A stretch of DNA of 35,116 nt from a virus: IMG/VR virus record IMGVR_UViG_3300010392_000345, positions 1-35,116 of that record, one strand, 5' to 3'. Every line of letters begins with the position of its first letter. The stretch's first letter is position 1. The notes under the pieces are model-generated. The model searched no databases and was not told the DNA's origin. It saw only the letters and a list, made by a program, of their open reading frames with translations. This document shows, piece after piece, positions 21,630 to 29,648 of the stretch. The translations under genes were made by a program, and so were the position numbers.

Positions 21630-23138
21630 ATGAAGATACTGCTTGACCCCATCTATACGACTTTACCCTCAAGGTGTGCCTCAACGATCAAGATGGTAAG
21701 GGTATTTGAACACCTGTCAGAGAAGTACGATGACGCCTATTTCTACTGGATTGTCCCCAACGATCTGCCTGCCGAGGAACTGAACTGGCTGCCCCAGAGT
21801 GACCGGATCATGTATATCCCCCTGCAGATGGATGAGGAGCTGGACCGGTACAAGCAGTACAGCCGACTGGCCTTTGACCTTGAGAACGTGATTGCCTTTG
21901 ATGGCGACTACTGGGACTGGGATATTCTGGTAACGAACAAGTCCGCCATGGTTCCCCTGTACCGGATGATCTGCTGCAAGCCGAGAGCCCAACGGCTGAA
22001 GTGGTGCCGGAAGATCGTGATCCTAGAAGACATGCCGATGATGAGCTTCAAGGGATTTGTGCAGACGCCACCGGGAGACTACTCAGACTACCTGACCATG
22101 TTGGGGTATCTGACTGCTGACAAGGTGGCGATCTGTGCCTATTGGGAGAAAGCCAAGATCATGGAGCTGGCGAAGAAACACTTTAGCCCGTCGAGCGCCC
22201 GGAAGATTGGCAACAACATAGTCGAAGCCACCCCGTCCCTGTTCCACGATGTTCAGTTCAAGAGCAAGAAGACCGTGGAAGCCACCATCAACCGCAAGAA
22301 GCCGTTTACCATTTCCTTCTCGGGCCGGTTGGTCAAAGGCCACCGCATGGAGGAGATACTGGATATTATGTCGAAGCACTGGATCATGAGGAACAACGAC
22401 AAGCATCCGGTGAACTGTGTGCTGACATCGGCCTCCAAGGGCGTGGGGGCTGGCATCAAAGTCCCTGAGTTCGTGAACGTGGTCCCGGCTCCCCGGGAAG
22501 AATTCTGGCGCATTGTGAAAGAAGAATCAGACGTAGGGGTGTTCCTGAGCGTCGAGGAGGACTACTCCATGTCGGTGATTGAACCACTGACCATGGGCCT
22601 GCCGATTGCCGTGTATAAGTGCGAGTGGTCCGTGGCCTCGTTGGGGGAGGAATACCCATTCTTCATCAAGAGCGCCAAGGAGGCTTATGGAGTCATCAAA
22701 GCCTTCTACGATGATTACGCAACCCAGTACAAAAAGTTCGTGGGCTGGTCCCGTAACCACTTCCTGCCCCTGCTCTTGGAGCGCAACAAGGAGTACACCC
22801 CGGAGATTGTCGATACCCAAGTAGAGCAGTGGAAGAAAGACCTGAAAGAGTGGGGTGAGAACAACACCACCCAGAACGATCTGGTGGACCGCCTTCCGGA
22901 ATTCTTGGAGGGAGGACAGCCCACTATCTTTGAAGCGGTGGAGGCCATGGCCCTGACCTATGGGGACGTGACCACGTTCTTGGAGAAAGCTACCACAGGC
23001 ATCCGCTCCAAGTACCGGCTGGTCTATTCGACGGATTGGAACAGTGTACGTTTGACATTAATGTCAAAACACGGACTGAAGGATACCGGGGTAGCCCCCG
23101 GAGCAATGGGCAACGTGAAGGGGAAGAACCATGAGTAA
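21630..23138 (+). CDS. Glycosyltransferase, GT-B fold
   Basis: This 502-residue protein looks like a GT4-type glycosyltransferase, which moves a sugar from an NDP-sugar to an acceptor. The C-terminal donor-binding half has FSGRLVKGHR at 230-239, FVNVVPA near 281, and the E-x7-E motif in EEDYSMSVIEPL (Glu310, Glu318). The N-terminal half is the more divergent acceptor domain. No signal peptide or membrane segment is seen. A perfect operator palindrome lies near the 3' end. The gene overlaps the ParB-like gene by eight bases. Acceptor could be phage DNA, a virion protein or host surface sugar; the sequence does not show which. Confidence 0.8.
   Translation: MKILLDPIYTTLPSRCASTIKMVRVFEHLSEKYDDAYFYWIVPNDLPAEELNWLPQSDRIMYIPLQMDEELDRYKQYSRLAFDLENVIAFDGDYWDWDILVTNKSAMVPLYRMICCKPRAQRLKWCRKIVILEDMPMMSFKGFVQTPPGDYSDYLTMLGYLTADKVAICAYWEKAKIMELAKKHFSPSSARKIGNNIVEATPSLFHDVQFKSKKTVEATINRKKPFTISFSGRLVKGHRMEEILDIMSKHWIMRNNDKHPVNCVLTSASKGVGAGIKVPEFVNVVPAPREEFWRIVKEESDVGVFLSVEEDYSMSVIEPLTMGLPIAVYKCEWSVASLGEEYPFFIKSAKEAYGVIKAFYDDYATQYKKFVGWSRNHFLPLLLERNKEYTPEIVDTQVEQWKKDLKEWGENNTTQNDLVDRLPEFLEGGQPTIFEAVEAMALTYGDVTTFLEKATTGIRSKYRLVYSTDWNSVRLTLMSKHGLKDTGVAPGAMGNVKGKNHE
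23053..23066. promoter_or_regulatory. Perfect operator palindrome inside glycosyltransferase gene
   Basis: TGACATTAATGTCA, part of an 18 bp perfect palindrome with TT and AA flanks identical to the copy at 13995. It lies near the end of the gene, 78 bp before the ParB-like start. No -35/-10 pair with normal spacing follows it. Confidence 0.65.
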
Positions 23139-23970
23139 GGCGATTGAGCGCACGAAGCAACTGCGCCGGGAAGATATTGACGTAACGAAGCTGATCCCGA
23201 ACGAAGACAACCCCAACGAAATGACGGACGGCCAGTTCAACCTGCTCTATGACAGCATCGAGGAGGGGGGCTTCATTGACCCCATCTATGCCGTGGACTT
23301 GGGCGATGGAACCTATCGTGTCGTGGGTGGCCACCACCGCTTGGAGGTTGGCAAGCTGATCGGGTTTACCAAGGTGCCTTGTACCATCGTGGATAACGCC
23401 CAGTTGGGGGAAGACCTTGAGAAGTTCCAGATGGTGAAGCTGAACACCATCCATGGTCAGATTTCCCCACAGAAGTTCACCAAGCTCTACGATGAACTGA
23501 GCGAGAAGTACAAGGACGATGTGCTTCAGGAGATGATGGGTTTTGCCTCTGAGGAGGAATTCAAGCGGCTGGTGAAACAGACCGGTGAGTCCCTGCCCCC
23601 AGAAATGAAGCAGGAATTCAAAGAAGCCAGTAAGGAGATCAAGACCATTGATGATCTGGCGACCCTGCTCAACAAGATGTTTGCTGAGTACGGCGACACG
23701 CTGGACTACAACTACATGATTGTAGATTTCGGTGGGAAGGATTCTATCTGGTTACGCATGAGCCCGAAGCAGAAGTCTGCCTTCCTCAAGTTGGCCGGCA
23801 CTTGCAAGAACGAGAACCGGGCCATGGACAGCATCATGGAGGCACTGATCCTGCAGCTTGAGAAAACCGGGACCGCCAACCTGCAGGAGATCATTGCGGC
23901 CTGCCCCGAGGTGGAGATTCCGGATCACATGGAAACTCCGACACTGGACTTCCTAGACGCTGAGTTCTGA
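23131..23970 (+). CDS. ParB/Srx-domain protein near terminase
   Basis: This 279-residue protein has an N-terminal ParB/sulfiredoxin-like domain (about 15-110): LIPNEDNPNEM, SIEEGGFIDPIY, and the hallmark RVVGGHHRLEVGKLIGF at about 63-79, where GGHHR marks the nucleotide-binding pocket. ParB-type proteins in phages can be CTP-binding DNA clamps, nucleases or methyltransferase-linked proteins. The C-terminal part is helical and charged. It lies immediately upstream of the terminase genes, a common place for ParB-like genes, suggesting a role in packaging or in DNA marking. Start overlaps the glycosyltransferase stop. Confidence 0.85.
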   Translation: MSKAIERTKQLRREDIDVTKLIPNEDNPNEMTDGQFNLLYDSIEEGGFIDPIYAVDLGDGTYRVVGGHHRLEVGKLIGFTKVPCTIVDNAQLGEDLEKFQMVKLNTIHGQISPQKFTKLYDELSEKYKDDVLQEMMGFASEEEFKRLVKQTGESLPPEMKQEFKEASKEIKTIDDLATLLNKMFAEYGDTLDYNYMIVDFGGKDSIWLRMSPKQKSAFLKLAGTCKNENRAMDSIMEALILQLEKTGTANLQEIIAACPEVEIPDHMETPTLDFLDAEF

Positions 23971-23972
23971 GC

Positions 23973-24662
23973 ATGGCCAAGAAACCCAATAAAGCGAGAA
24001 AGACGACAGCCTACACTCGCCTCCGGGGGCTTGGCCCTGAGCGTATGGCGACCATTGAGTACCGGATGCTCCGGGGTGATGGGCCTGTACTGGTAGCTCG
24101 CCTGATACAGGAGGAGTGGGGCGAGTTTCAGGACGTGAAGCACCACACACTGGTCAAGCAGTTGGCCCGGTACAAGGAATCCGAGCTGAGCAACCAGATG
24201 GCTCTGCTAAAGGACTCCCCGGACGCGGAGAAGCGCACCGAGATACTGGACAAGCTCGACAAGCAATTGGACGTGGCGCAAGAGATGGCCGAACTGATTG
24301 GCATCCAGAAGAAGCGTTTGAAGAAAGGCTTGGATTTCGAGGAGAAGATGCCAACCCTCTCCAAGCAACTGAACATGGAAGTACGCCTTCTCAAAGATAC
24401 CCTGAATGATCTGGGTAAACTGCAATTGGAGACCGGCATTCTCCACCGGGCAGCGCACAGACTGGACGCCCGGGTGACTCACGAGACCACAGAGCGTGGC
24501 TACCAGAACTTGGAATTCGAGAAGGATCAGCAGGACAAGATCAGTAAGGCGACCGAGCAGGCCTTGAAGGAGCTTGGCCTGTTGGGGTGGACAGACACCG
24601 TGGATGCCGAAGACGCAGAATGGAGTGCAGTTGACGATGCAACAGATAACCCTGACCAGTAA
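23973..24662 (+). CDS. Probable small terminase subunit
   Basis: This 229-residue protein sits directly before the large terminase, the usual place of the small subunit. The first 65 residues are basic and could hold a helix-turn-helix (ATIEYRMLRGDGPVLVARLI). Residues about 70-200 are a long helical region with heptad patterns, as in the oligomerising part of TerS proteins. The end is acidic (DDATDNPDQ). I see no signature that proves TerS, so the call rests on position, size and architecture. It overlaps the large subunit by 26 bases. Confidence 0.6.
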   Translation: MAKKPNKARKTTAYTRLRGLGPERMATIEYRMLRGDGPVLVARLIQEEWGEFQDVKHHTLVKQLARYKESELSNQMALLKDSPDAEKRTEILDKLDKQLDVAQEMAELIGIQKKRLKKGLDFEEKMPTLSKQLNMEVRLLKDTLNDLGKLQLETGILHRAAHRLDARVTHETTERGYQNLEFEKDQQDKISKATEQALKELGLLGWTDTVDAEDAEWSAVDDATDNPDQ

Positions 24663-26556
24663 CGAACAGGCACACAAAGTCCTGATGAAGGTACTGGGTC
24701 GGAAGGGCGAGACCATCTACAACATAGGGGCGACCATTGACAGCCCCAAGCACAGGCTCTCATGGTACGAGAACATCATCATGGGGATGCTGACCGGGAA
24801 GACCGGGGTGTTTGAGCAGATTACCGCGTTCAAATACCAGCCTGTAGATATTCAGACCTTTATTGAAGACCCGTTCTACCTGAATGCCAAGGACACCGTG
24901 TACCCGGTGGTCATGGAAGCACTGAAGGAGATGACGACTGGGGATTACGTGGAGACCGTGCTGACCGGAGGTATCGGCTCTGGTAAGACCACCTGTGCCC
25001 ACTACCTGATCGCGTATAACCTGTATGTGCTCAGTTGCATGAAAGACCCGCACCGGTTCTTCGATCTTGACCCAAGTCACGAAATCCTCTTTGTGTTCCA
25101 GTCCCTCAGTGCGAGCCATGCCAAGCAGTTGGAGTACAACCGGTTCCGGTCCCTATTGGAGAGGAGCCACTACTTCACCGAGGTCTACCCGTTCGACAAG
25201 GACTTGGAATCCAGAATCGTGTTCCCGGATCGCATAGAAGTGGTGCCCCTGTCCGGGCAGGAGACTGCAGCCATTGGTCAGAACGTCATGGGTGGCGTAC
25301 TGGATGAGGTGAACTACATGGCCGTGGTGGAGGACTCCAAGAGCAGTGTGGACGGTGGTGTGTTCGACCAAGCGTGGGCCCTCTACAACTCGATTGCTCG
25401 TCGCCGGAAGTCTCGTTTCACCAAGGGCGGTAAGGTGTACGGGATGCTCTGTCTGGTCTCCTCGAAACGCTACCCGGGCCAGTTCACTGACATTAAGGAA
25501 CAGCAGGCCAAGGAACAGATCGCCCTGTATGGGAAGTCTGACATTTACGTCTATGACAAGCGTGTGTGGGAGATTGCCCCGAAAGGCACCTACTCAGGCA
25601 ACACGTTCCCGATCTTCATTGGCGACGAGTACCGGAAGCCACACCTGATCACGCCGGACGAGAAGATCGACCCGGAGAACGAGCACATGGTGTGGCACAT
25701 CCCTGTGGAGTACCGGGATGACTTCAAGAAGGACATCCTCAACTCTCTCCGTGAGATTGCCGGCATCTCGACTCTGGCCGCCAGCCCGTATATCTCAGAC
25801 ACAGATTCGGTGACGGACGCCATGGCCCATAAGCACGCCAGCGTGTTCAGCCGTGAACAAGTTGACTTCGTAACCAGTAAGCTCTTGCTGTACCCGACCA
25901 AGGTCAAGAACCTTGACGAGCCCCGGTGGTGCCACATCGACTTGTCGGTGACCGGTGACAGTACCGGTGTGGTGATTGGGTACATTGATAAGTTCGTGGA
26001 GCTGGACCGGGGGGACTGTATCGAGTACTGGCCAAACATCATTGTGGATGGAGTGCTGGAAGTGAGCCCGCCGCCCAATGGGGAGATCGAGTACCACAAG
26101 ATACGGAGCATCCTCTACAAGCTGAAGCAGGCCTTGAAGGTCAACATCAAGTGGGTGTCCTTCGATTCCTACCAGTCCGTAGACAGCATTCAGGTATTGC
26201 GGCAGGGGGGCTTCCTGACGGGCCAGAAATCCATGGACACAGATATTCGGCCCTATGCCATGCTGAAGTCTGCCCTCGGGGACAGGCGCATAATCCTGCC
26301 CCAGCACGCGAAGCTGCGGAAAGAATTGCTCTCCATTGAATACGACTTCAAGAAAGGGAAGGTGGACCACCCGGCCCACTCAAGTAAGGACATATCCGAT
26401 GCACTGGCTGGTGTCGTTCATGGCTTAACGACAAGAACCGAGCTATGGGCACGGCACAAAATCAACCCGAACAACATGCCTGAGTCTGTGAAGCAGGTAT
26501 CCAAGAAACAGGAGAAGAAGAATGAGTTTGCTGATGGTGGTGTCGCCGCATTGTGA
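24637..26556 (+). CDS. Terminase large subunit
   Basis: This 639-residue protein is the ATP-driven DNA-packaging motor with nuclease. The ATPase domain shows Walker A GGIGSGKTT at about 111-119 and Walker B VLDEVNYM near 220. The RNase H-like nuclease domain shows its acidic residues in CHIDLSVTGDSTG (near 432), WVSFDSYQS (near 505) and SSKDISDALAG (near 582). Start ATG 24637 is preceded by GGAG at 11 bp; a longer frame from 24574 would overlap TerS more. It is longer than usual (about 450-600), mostly in the N-terminal part. The deacetylase gene overlaps its end. Confidence 0.92.
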   Translation: MQQITLTSNEQAHKVLMKVLGRKGETIYNIGATIDSPKHRLSWYENIIMGMLTGKTGVFEQITAFKYQPVDIQTFIEDPFYLNAKDTVYPVVMEALKEMTTGDYVETVLTGGIGSGKTTCAHYLIAYNLYVLSCMKDPHRFFDLDPSHEILFVFQSLSASHAKQLEYNRFRSLLERSHYFTEVYPFDKDLESRIVFPDRIEVVPLSGQETAAIGQNVMGGVLDEVNYMAVVEDSKSSVDGGVFDQAWALYNSIARRRKSRFTKGGKVYGMLCLVSSKRYPGQFTDIKEQQAKEQIALYGKSDIYVYDKRVWEIAPKGTYSGNTFPIFIGDEYRKPHLITPDEKIDPENEHMVWHIPVEYRDDFKKDILNSLREIAGISTLAASPYISDTDSVTDAMAHKHASVFSREQVDFVTSKLLLYPTKVKNLDEPRWCHIDLSVTGDSTGVVIGYIDKFVELDRGDCIEYWPNIIVDGVLEVSPPPNGEIEYHKIRSILYKLKQALKVNIKWVSFDSYQSVDSIQVLRQGGFLTGQKSMDTDIRPYAMLKSALGDRRIILPQHAKLRKELLSIEYDFKKGKVDHPAHSSKDISDALAGVVHGLTTRTELWARHKINPNNMPESVKQVSKKQEKKNEFADGGVAAL

Positions 26557-27196
26557 TGACTCTGAATTGGGCGTCGGCGGTTACATGGCGAAGAAGATAC
26601 AGCAAGGGTGGGAAGTCATCGTGGTCGTGGCTACGGTGTCCTCCATCAAGTTTCTGCATAACAGCACTGAGGTATCCCATGAGGACAGAATTAGCGAGTT
26701 CCGAAGGGCTCTCGAATGTCTGGGGGTGACGGGCTACCACACCCTGACCCTGAACATGGACGGTAAGCTCCACCTGCACCCGATGAGTGACTTGGTGAAG
26801 CAGTTGGATGAGATACAGGAACACTACAAGCCAGACGAGGTATTGATTCCACTGCCATCAGCGCATCAGGATCACCGGACAGTCTGGGAGGCCTGTGTCG
26901 CCAGTACGAGACCAAGCCCTGCCAAGCACAACCCAAGGATGATCGCCGCCTATGAGTACCCACTGACAGGCTGGGGCCCGGGCTCAGACATGAGTGCCTT
27001 CCGTGGAGGATTGTATGTGGACATAAGCGAGCAGTTGGACCTAAAGTTAGAGGCACTGAAATGCTATGAATCGCAGATGAGGGGGGAGAACGAGCAAATC
27101 TCTCTGGAAGGTGCCAAGGCATTGGCCCGTTTGCGGGGCGTGGAATCAGGATGCTCCTATGCGGAGCTATTTCACATACTAAGGCTGAGGGGTTAA
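26522..27196 (+). CDS. PIG-L/LmbE family deacetylase
   Basis: This 224-residue protein is a zinc-dependent N-deacetylase of the PIG-L type. Its metal-binding motifs are SPHCDDSELGVGG (His10, Asp12, Asp13) and SAHQDH (His115, His118). PIG-L enzymes remove acetyl groups from N-acetylglucosamine-type sugars. It overlaps the terminase end by 35 bases and has its own AGGAG at 26511, so it is translated together with packaging genes. Together with the glycosyltransferase, methyltransferase and WbqC-like genes it suggests the phage edits a sugar. The substrate is unknown. Confidence 0.88.
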   Translation: MSLLMVVSPHCDDSELGVGGYMAKKIQQGWEVIVVVATVSSIKFLHNSTEVSHEDRISEFRRALECLGVTGYHTLTLNMDGKLHLHPMSDLVKQLDEIQEHYKPDEVLIPLPSAHQDHRTVWEACVASTRPSPAKHNPRMIAAYEYPLTGWGPGSDMSAFRGGLYVDISEQLDLKLEALKCYESQMRGENEQISLEGAKALARLRGVESGCSYAELFHILRLRG

Positions 27197-27199
27197 GCA

Positions 27200-27613
27200 A
27201 TGACTAACGCACAACGGGTAAAGCAGTTCATGAACATGGGCGGGCAACAGGTAGACCTACCGGCCAATGAGCCCATGCCCTTTGATGTGCTGTGCCTGAG
27301 GCACCGGTTGGAGACCGAGGAGCACATGGAAATGATCGAGGCCCTGCACAACTATGCCGAGAGTGAGGGCACCAGTGCGAAGGACCGGGCTCATCTGGCC
27401 AAGGAGTTGGCGGACAAGCTGGTGATCTCCTACGGAACCCTGATCGCCATGGGGCTGGACCCGGACAAGGTATTCAATATCGTCCAAGACGAGAATGACG
27501 CCAAGATCGCTACGGGCACCAAGCGGGATGACGGTAAGATCATCGTGTCCCCGGAAGTAAAGGCCCAGTTGAAGCAGGAGACCTACAAGAAGCTGTTGAT
27601 GCTCGTCAGTTGA
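27200..27613 (+). CDS. PRA-PH/MazG-type nucleotide pyrophosphohydrolase
   Basis: This 137-residue protein fits the all-helical NTP pyrophosphatase superfamily, PRA-PH branch, common in phages. The metal-binding acidic residues are in LRHRLETEEHMEMIEAL (Glu38, Glu41, Glu44) and AKELADKLVISYG (Glu69, Asp72); DGKIIVSPE near the end is also typical. It would hydrolyse a nucleoside triphosphate, perhaps clearing unwanted or modified nucleotides. It starts three bases after the deacetylase and has only a weak ribosome site. An operator begins two bases after its stop. Confidence 0.8.
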   Translation: MTNAQRVKQFMNMGGQQVDLPANEPMPFDVLCLRHRLETEEHMEMIEALHNYAESEGTSAKDRAHLAKELADKLVISYGTLIAMGLDPDKVFNIVQDENDAKIATGTKRDDGKIIVSPEVKAQLKQETYKKLLMLVS

Positions 27614-27615
27614 TT

Positions 27616-27629
27616 TGACATTAATGTCA
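27616..27629. promoter_or_regulatory. Perfect operator palindrome, closer to -35
   Basis: TGACATTAATGTCA ends only 4 bp before the -35 at 27634, compared with 7-8 bp at the other sites. Confidence 0.85.
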
Positions 27630-27633
27630 CTAT

Positions 27634-27662
27634 TTGACAAACGGGCAAACGTGTGCGATACT
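27634..27662 (+). promoter_or_regulatory. Sigma-70 promoter with upstream operator
   Basis: -35 TTGACA at 27634-27639, 17 bp spacer, -10 GATACT at 27657-27662, then TGATAATAC. It drives the gene at 27723. Confidence 0.88.
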
Positions 27663-27722
27663 GATAATACGGGCTCAAACAACTGGGTCCGTGTTCTTTA
27701 ATAATTCAAGGAGGGTAATACC

Positions 27723-28019
27723 ATGATCTATGTGATCGTGACCGCCTCAGGCAACTGGGGCAAAGCTGAATCTCTTAACGAAGCAGCCAAACATGCACGG
27801 GTCCGGGCTCAGCCAGTTCGAGCCAAAGTGATGAAGATGGACCCAAGACTGCACAGCGATGTTGGTGTTGATGGCATGGGCGGAGTTGTGTGGAACCGCA
27901 CGGACCAACTCATGGAAGCACCAGAACCCATCAAAGCAGCGGTGAGGGACGTGTGCAACCTCGGCTACTTCAACATCAAAATGTCGAAGGGCAACCTCGT
28001 GATGCAAGTCATCGAATAA
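27723..28019 (+). CDS. Unknown small protein, first gene of its unit
   Basis: This 98-residue protein has an ideal AAGGAGGG ribosome site and follows an operator-linked promoter, so it is likely abundant early after infection. The sequence suggests a small alpha/beta fold (MIYVIVTASG, AAKHARVRAQPVRAKVMKM). A short WNRTD motif and a final strand are visible, but no family. Genes in this position in phages are often host take-over proteins; this is a guess. Confidence 0.75.
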   Translation: MIYVIVTASGNWGKAESLNEAAKHARVRAQPVRAKVMKMDPRLHSDVGVDGMGGVVWNRTDQLMEAPEPIKAAVRDVCNLGYFNIKMSKGNLVMQVIE

Positions 28020-28026
28020 CCATCCG

Positions 28027-28046
28027 GCCCCTGCTTAGGCGGGGGC
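28027..28046 (+). other. Stable hairpin between genes, not a terminator
   Basis: GCCCCTGC pairs with GCGGGGGC over 8 bp (one G-T wobble) with loop TTAG. No T-run follows. It lies just upstream of the AAGGAGG of the next gene and might stabilise RNA ends or modulate read-through. Confidence 0.5.
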
Positions 28047-28068
28047 TACCATTCCCAAGGAGGAAGAG

Positions 28069-28353
28069 ATGCGAGAAATCAAGCACCCACTGGAAGACGA
28101 AGAAGGCATCCCCCTGTTAGTGCAGAGAGTAATCACAGGCCGGGACTTTGAAGTCACCCTGTTCACAGGGCAAGTAGTGGTTATAGCGTCTGAGTTCATT
28201 GAGGATGCCTTCTCTGCCTACATGTTCCTGCTAAGGAAAGGAGTGGCCGACCCAATCCACATGATGAATGACGTGGTACGGCATCCGGTAATCTGGCCCA
28301 CCATTCAGAAAGTTCTGCAGACCGAGTTTTCCCACGACCAGATTCTTTTTTGA
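28069..28353 (+). CDS. Unknown small protein
   Basis: This 94-residue protein has an AAGGAGG ribosome site. It is mixed alpha/beta in style (FEVTLFTGQVVVIASEFIED) and acidic at its start. It shares the transcript with the gene at 27723. Its TGA stop lies inside the next operator. No family is recognised. Confidence 0.72.
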   Translation: MREIKHPLEDEEGIPLLVQRVITGRDFEVTLFTGQVVVIASEFIEDAFSAYMFLLRKGVADPIHMMNDVVRHPVIWPTIQKVLQTEFSHDQILF

Positions 28354-28364
28354 TATTAATGTCA
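28351..28364. promoter_or_regulatory. Operator palindrome, one-base variant
   Basis: TGATATTAATGTCA, one change from perfect, overlaps the preceding stop codon and ends 8 bp before the -35 at 28373. Confidence 0.8.
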
Positions 28365-28372
28365 ATTACTAT

Positions 28373-28401
28373 TTGACAAATTAGTAGGGGTATACGATAC
28401 T
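28373..28401 (+). promoter_or_regulatory. Sigma-70 promoter with upstream operator
   Basis: -35 TTGACA at 28373-28378, 17 bp spacer, -10 GATACT at 28396-28401, then TGATAGTAC. It drives the series from 28442. Confidence 0.88.
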
Positions 28402-28441
28402 GATAGTACCAAGCACATAAATACCCAAGGAGGGTAAGCAG

Positions 28442-28702
28442 ATGAAAGTCACCAAGACCCAGATCAACAACTTCATCAAGACCGTCAAAGAAGATCGCCA
28501 GATGGGCACTCCACACGCCCGAGTGGATGACAACCACAAAGACGTGAAGAACGGGTGGGTGATGCAGATCAAATCTCAGAAGCATGACCTCGTTGCCTAT
28601 GCTTTTGATATTGTTGGGAATATGAGCGCCCTCCACGCTGACGGGTACATCCGCCAGCACATTGGACATGACGAAATCGCCGTGGCACTGGGCCGGTTCT
28701 GA
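28442..28702 (+). CDS. Unknown small protein, first gene of its unit
   Basis: This 86-residue protein follows an operator-linked promoter and an AAGGAGGG ribosome site. It begins with a basic helix (KVTKTQINNFIKTVKEDRQ) and contains a possible beta pair (GWVMQIKSQKHDLVAYAFDI). His-rich ends are seen. No family is recognised; a host-directed or DNA-associated role is possible from its position. Confidence 0.73.
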   Translation: MKVTKTQINNFIKTVKEDRQMGTPHARVDDNHKDVKNGWVMQIKSQKHDLVAYAFDIVGNMSALHADGYIRQHIGHDEIAVALGRF

Positions 28703-28724
28703 GACCGGTCCTTGGGAGCAGCAG

Positions 28725-29060
28725 ATGGCCAAGAAACTGACCAAGACCCAGAAGACAAGGCTCCGCCAAGAACAGCAGCAGAGAGCCAAGGCGGAGCGTG
28801 AGAGACTTGAATCCATCAACCGGGGTCTGGGCCTCACCAATCAGCGGCCAGACCACCTACCAAGCTCTCCGAAGCCCTACAAAAGGGAAACGACCGAGTA
28901 CCCTTCACTGGATACCCAAGCACACGACTGCAGCTACCGTGAGCCCCTGCGCTACACCGGGGACCGGCTGAAGGGTATCGGCATGATGCACAAATCCAAC
29001 CTTGTCCCGATCTTTGACCAGAGTGAGGCCGAGGACATTGCCAAGATGCGGAGAAACTGA
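28725..29060 (+). CDS. Conserved-type phage protein with MHKSNLVPIF motif
   Basis: This 111-residue protein starts at ATG 28725 after GGGAG; the frame open from 28662 overlaps the previous gene. The first half is a basic helix (AKKLTKTQKTRLRQEQQQRA). The second half ends with the pattern REPLRYTGDRLKGIGMMHKS followed by NLVPIF and MRRN, which I recognise as a recurrent motif in small phage proteins of unknown function. Its stop overlaps the next start by ATGA. A nucleic-acid-linked role is only suggested by the basic composition. Confidence 0.7.
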   Translation: MAKKLTKTQKTRLRQEQQQRAKAERERLESINRGLGLTNQRPDHLPSSPKPYKRETTEYPSLDTQAHDCSYREPLRYTGDRLKGIGMMHKSNLVPIFDQSEAEDIAKMRRN

Positions 29061-29221
29061 TGAAGGACGTATTGCTGGGTCTGCAGGTGATTATGGTTTT
29101 TGTCGGGGTGGTAGCCTTACTTCACGGTACCCAACTGGACGTTATTCAAGGCCTGTTGATTCAATGCTTAATAGGGATTGGTCAGGTGTACCTGTTGGTA
29201 GCAAGGACAAGGAGAAACTGA
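29060..29221 (+). CDS. Small membrane protein, two TM segments (53 aa)
   Basis: The ORF starts with ATG overlapping the previous stop and ends with a stop overlapping the next ATG. It encodes two hydrophobic stretches, VLLGLQVIMVFVGVVALL (about 4-21) and GLLIQCLIGIGQVYLLV (about 31-47), with a basic end RTRRN. It would insert in the host inner membrane. Possible holin-like or superinfection-exclusion roles cannot be told apart from sequence. Confidence 0.7.
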   Translation: MKDVLLGLQVIMVFVGVVALLHGTQLDVIQGLLIQCLIGIGQVYLLVARTRRN

Positions 29222-29490
29222 TGAGACGCTGGCCTGATGGAACCCCGGTCATGGTCAAGACCGTAAAGGTCTGGAACAAGCCATATCACATGACCGTCTA
29301 CAACAACGGGGATGGTTACTTCTCACTGGACGGAACGCCAGAGACAGCCACCCCCCTGTCCGAACTTGAGCCGGCCTTTGTCCCCGGAAGTCACATTGTT
29401 CCTGACCACCGGGCGGCGGCAAGGCAGTCCTTCAAGAGCTTTGCCGAGGGGTACACCTACCGAAACATCCAATGGAGATACGCAGAATGA
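29221..29490 (+). CDS. Unknown small protein
   Basis: This 89-residue protein starts at ATG 29221 after AAGGAG (29208-29213); a longer frame from 29002 lies within two other genes and is rejected. The sequence is beta-rich at first (TPVMVKTVKVWNKPYHMTVY) and may be a small barrel; the rest is charged. Both ends overlap neighbours by ATGA. No family is recognised. Confidence 0.7.
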   Translation: MRRWPDGTPVMVKTVKVWNKPYHMTVYNNGDGYFSLDGTPETATPLSELEPAFVPGSHIVPDHRAAARQSFKSFAEGYTYRNIQWRYAE

Positions 29491-29648
29491 AATGCCAATG
29501 CGGCAAGGGCTATGCCAGTGAAGTTGATCATCTGTGTAAGTTCTGCCGGGAGAACAAAGTCAGACGTGCCGTGGCCAAGCAGGTGGGCGTGAAATACCGG
29601 GGCGATGGCATGACCTTGGACCAGTACGAGAAGGCGAAGAAGCTATGA
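29487..29648 (+). CDS. Small zinc-ribbon protein (53 aa)
   Basis: This 53-residue ORF begins MKCQCGKGYASEVDHLCKFC. The CQC and CKFC pairs about 12 residues apart form a zinc ribbon, followed by a basic helical tail. Both ends overlap neighbours (ATGA). Too short for further assignment; the strong coding bias and coupling make it a real gene. Confidence 0.68.
   Translation: MKCQCGKGYASEVDHLCKFCRENKVRRAVAKQVGVKYRGDGMTLDQYEKAKKL

Noticed and set aside
23053-23095. Promoter after the intragenic operator, with TTGACA at 23052 and GATACC downstream
   Set aside because: The spacing is 24 bp, too long for sigma-70, and no box fits at 16-18 bp.
28027-28046. GC hairpin as a Rho-independent terminator
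   Set aside because: It is followed by TACCATTCCC and not by a T-run; kept only as an RNA structure.
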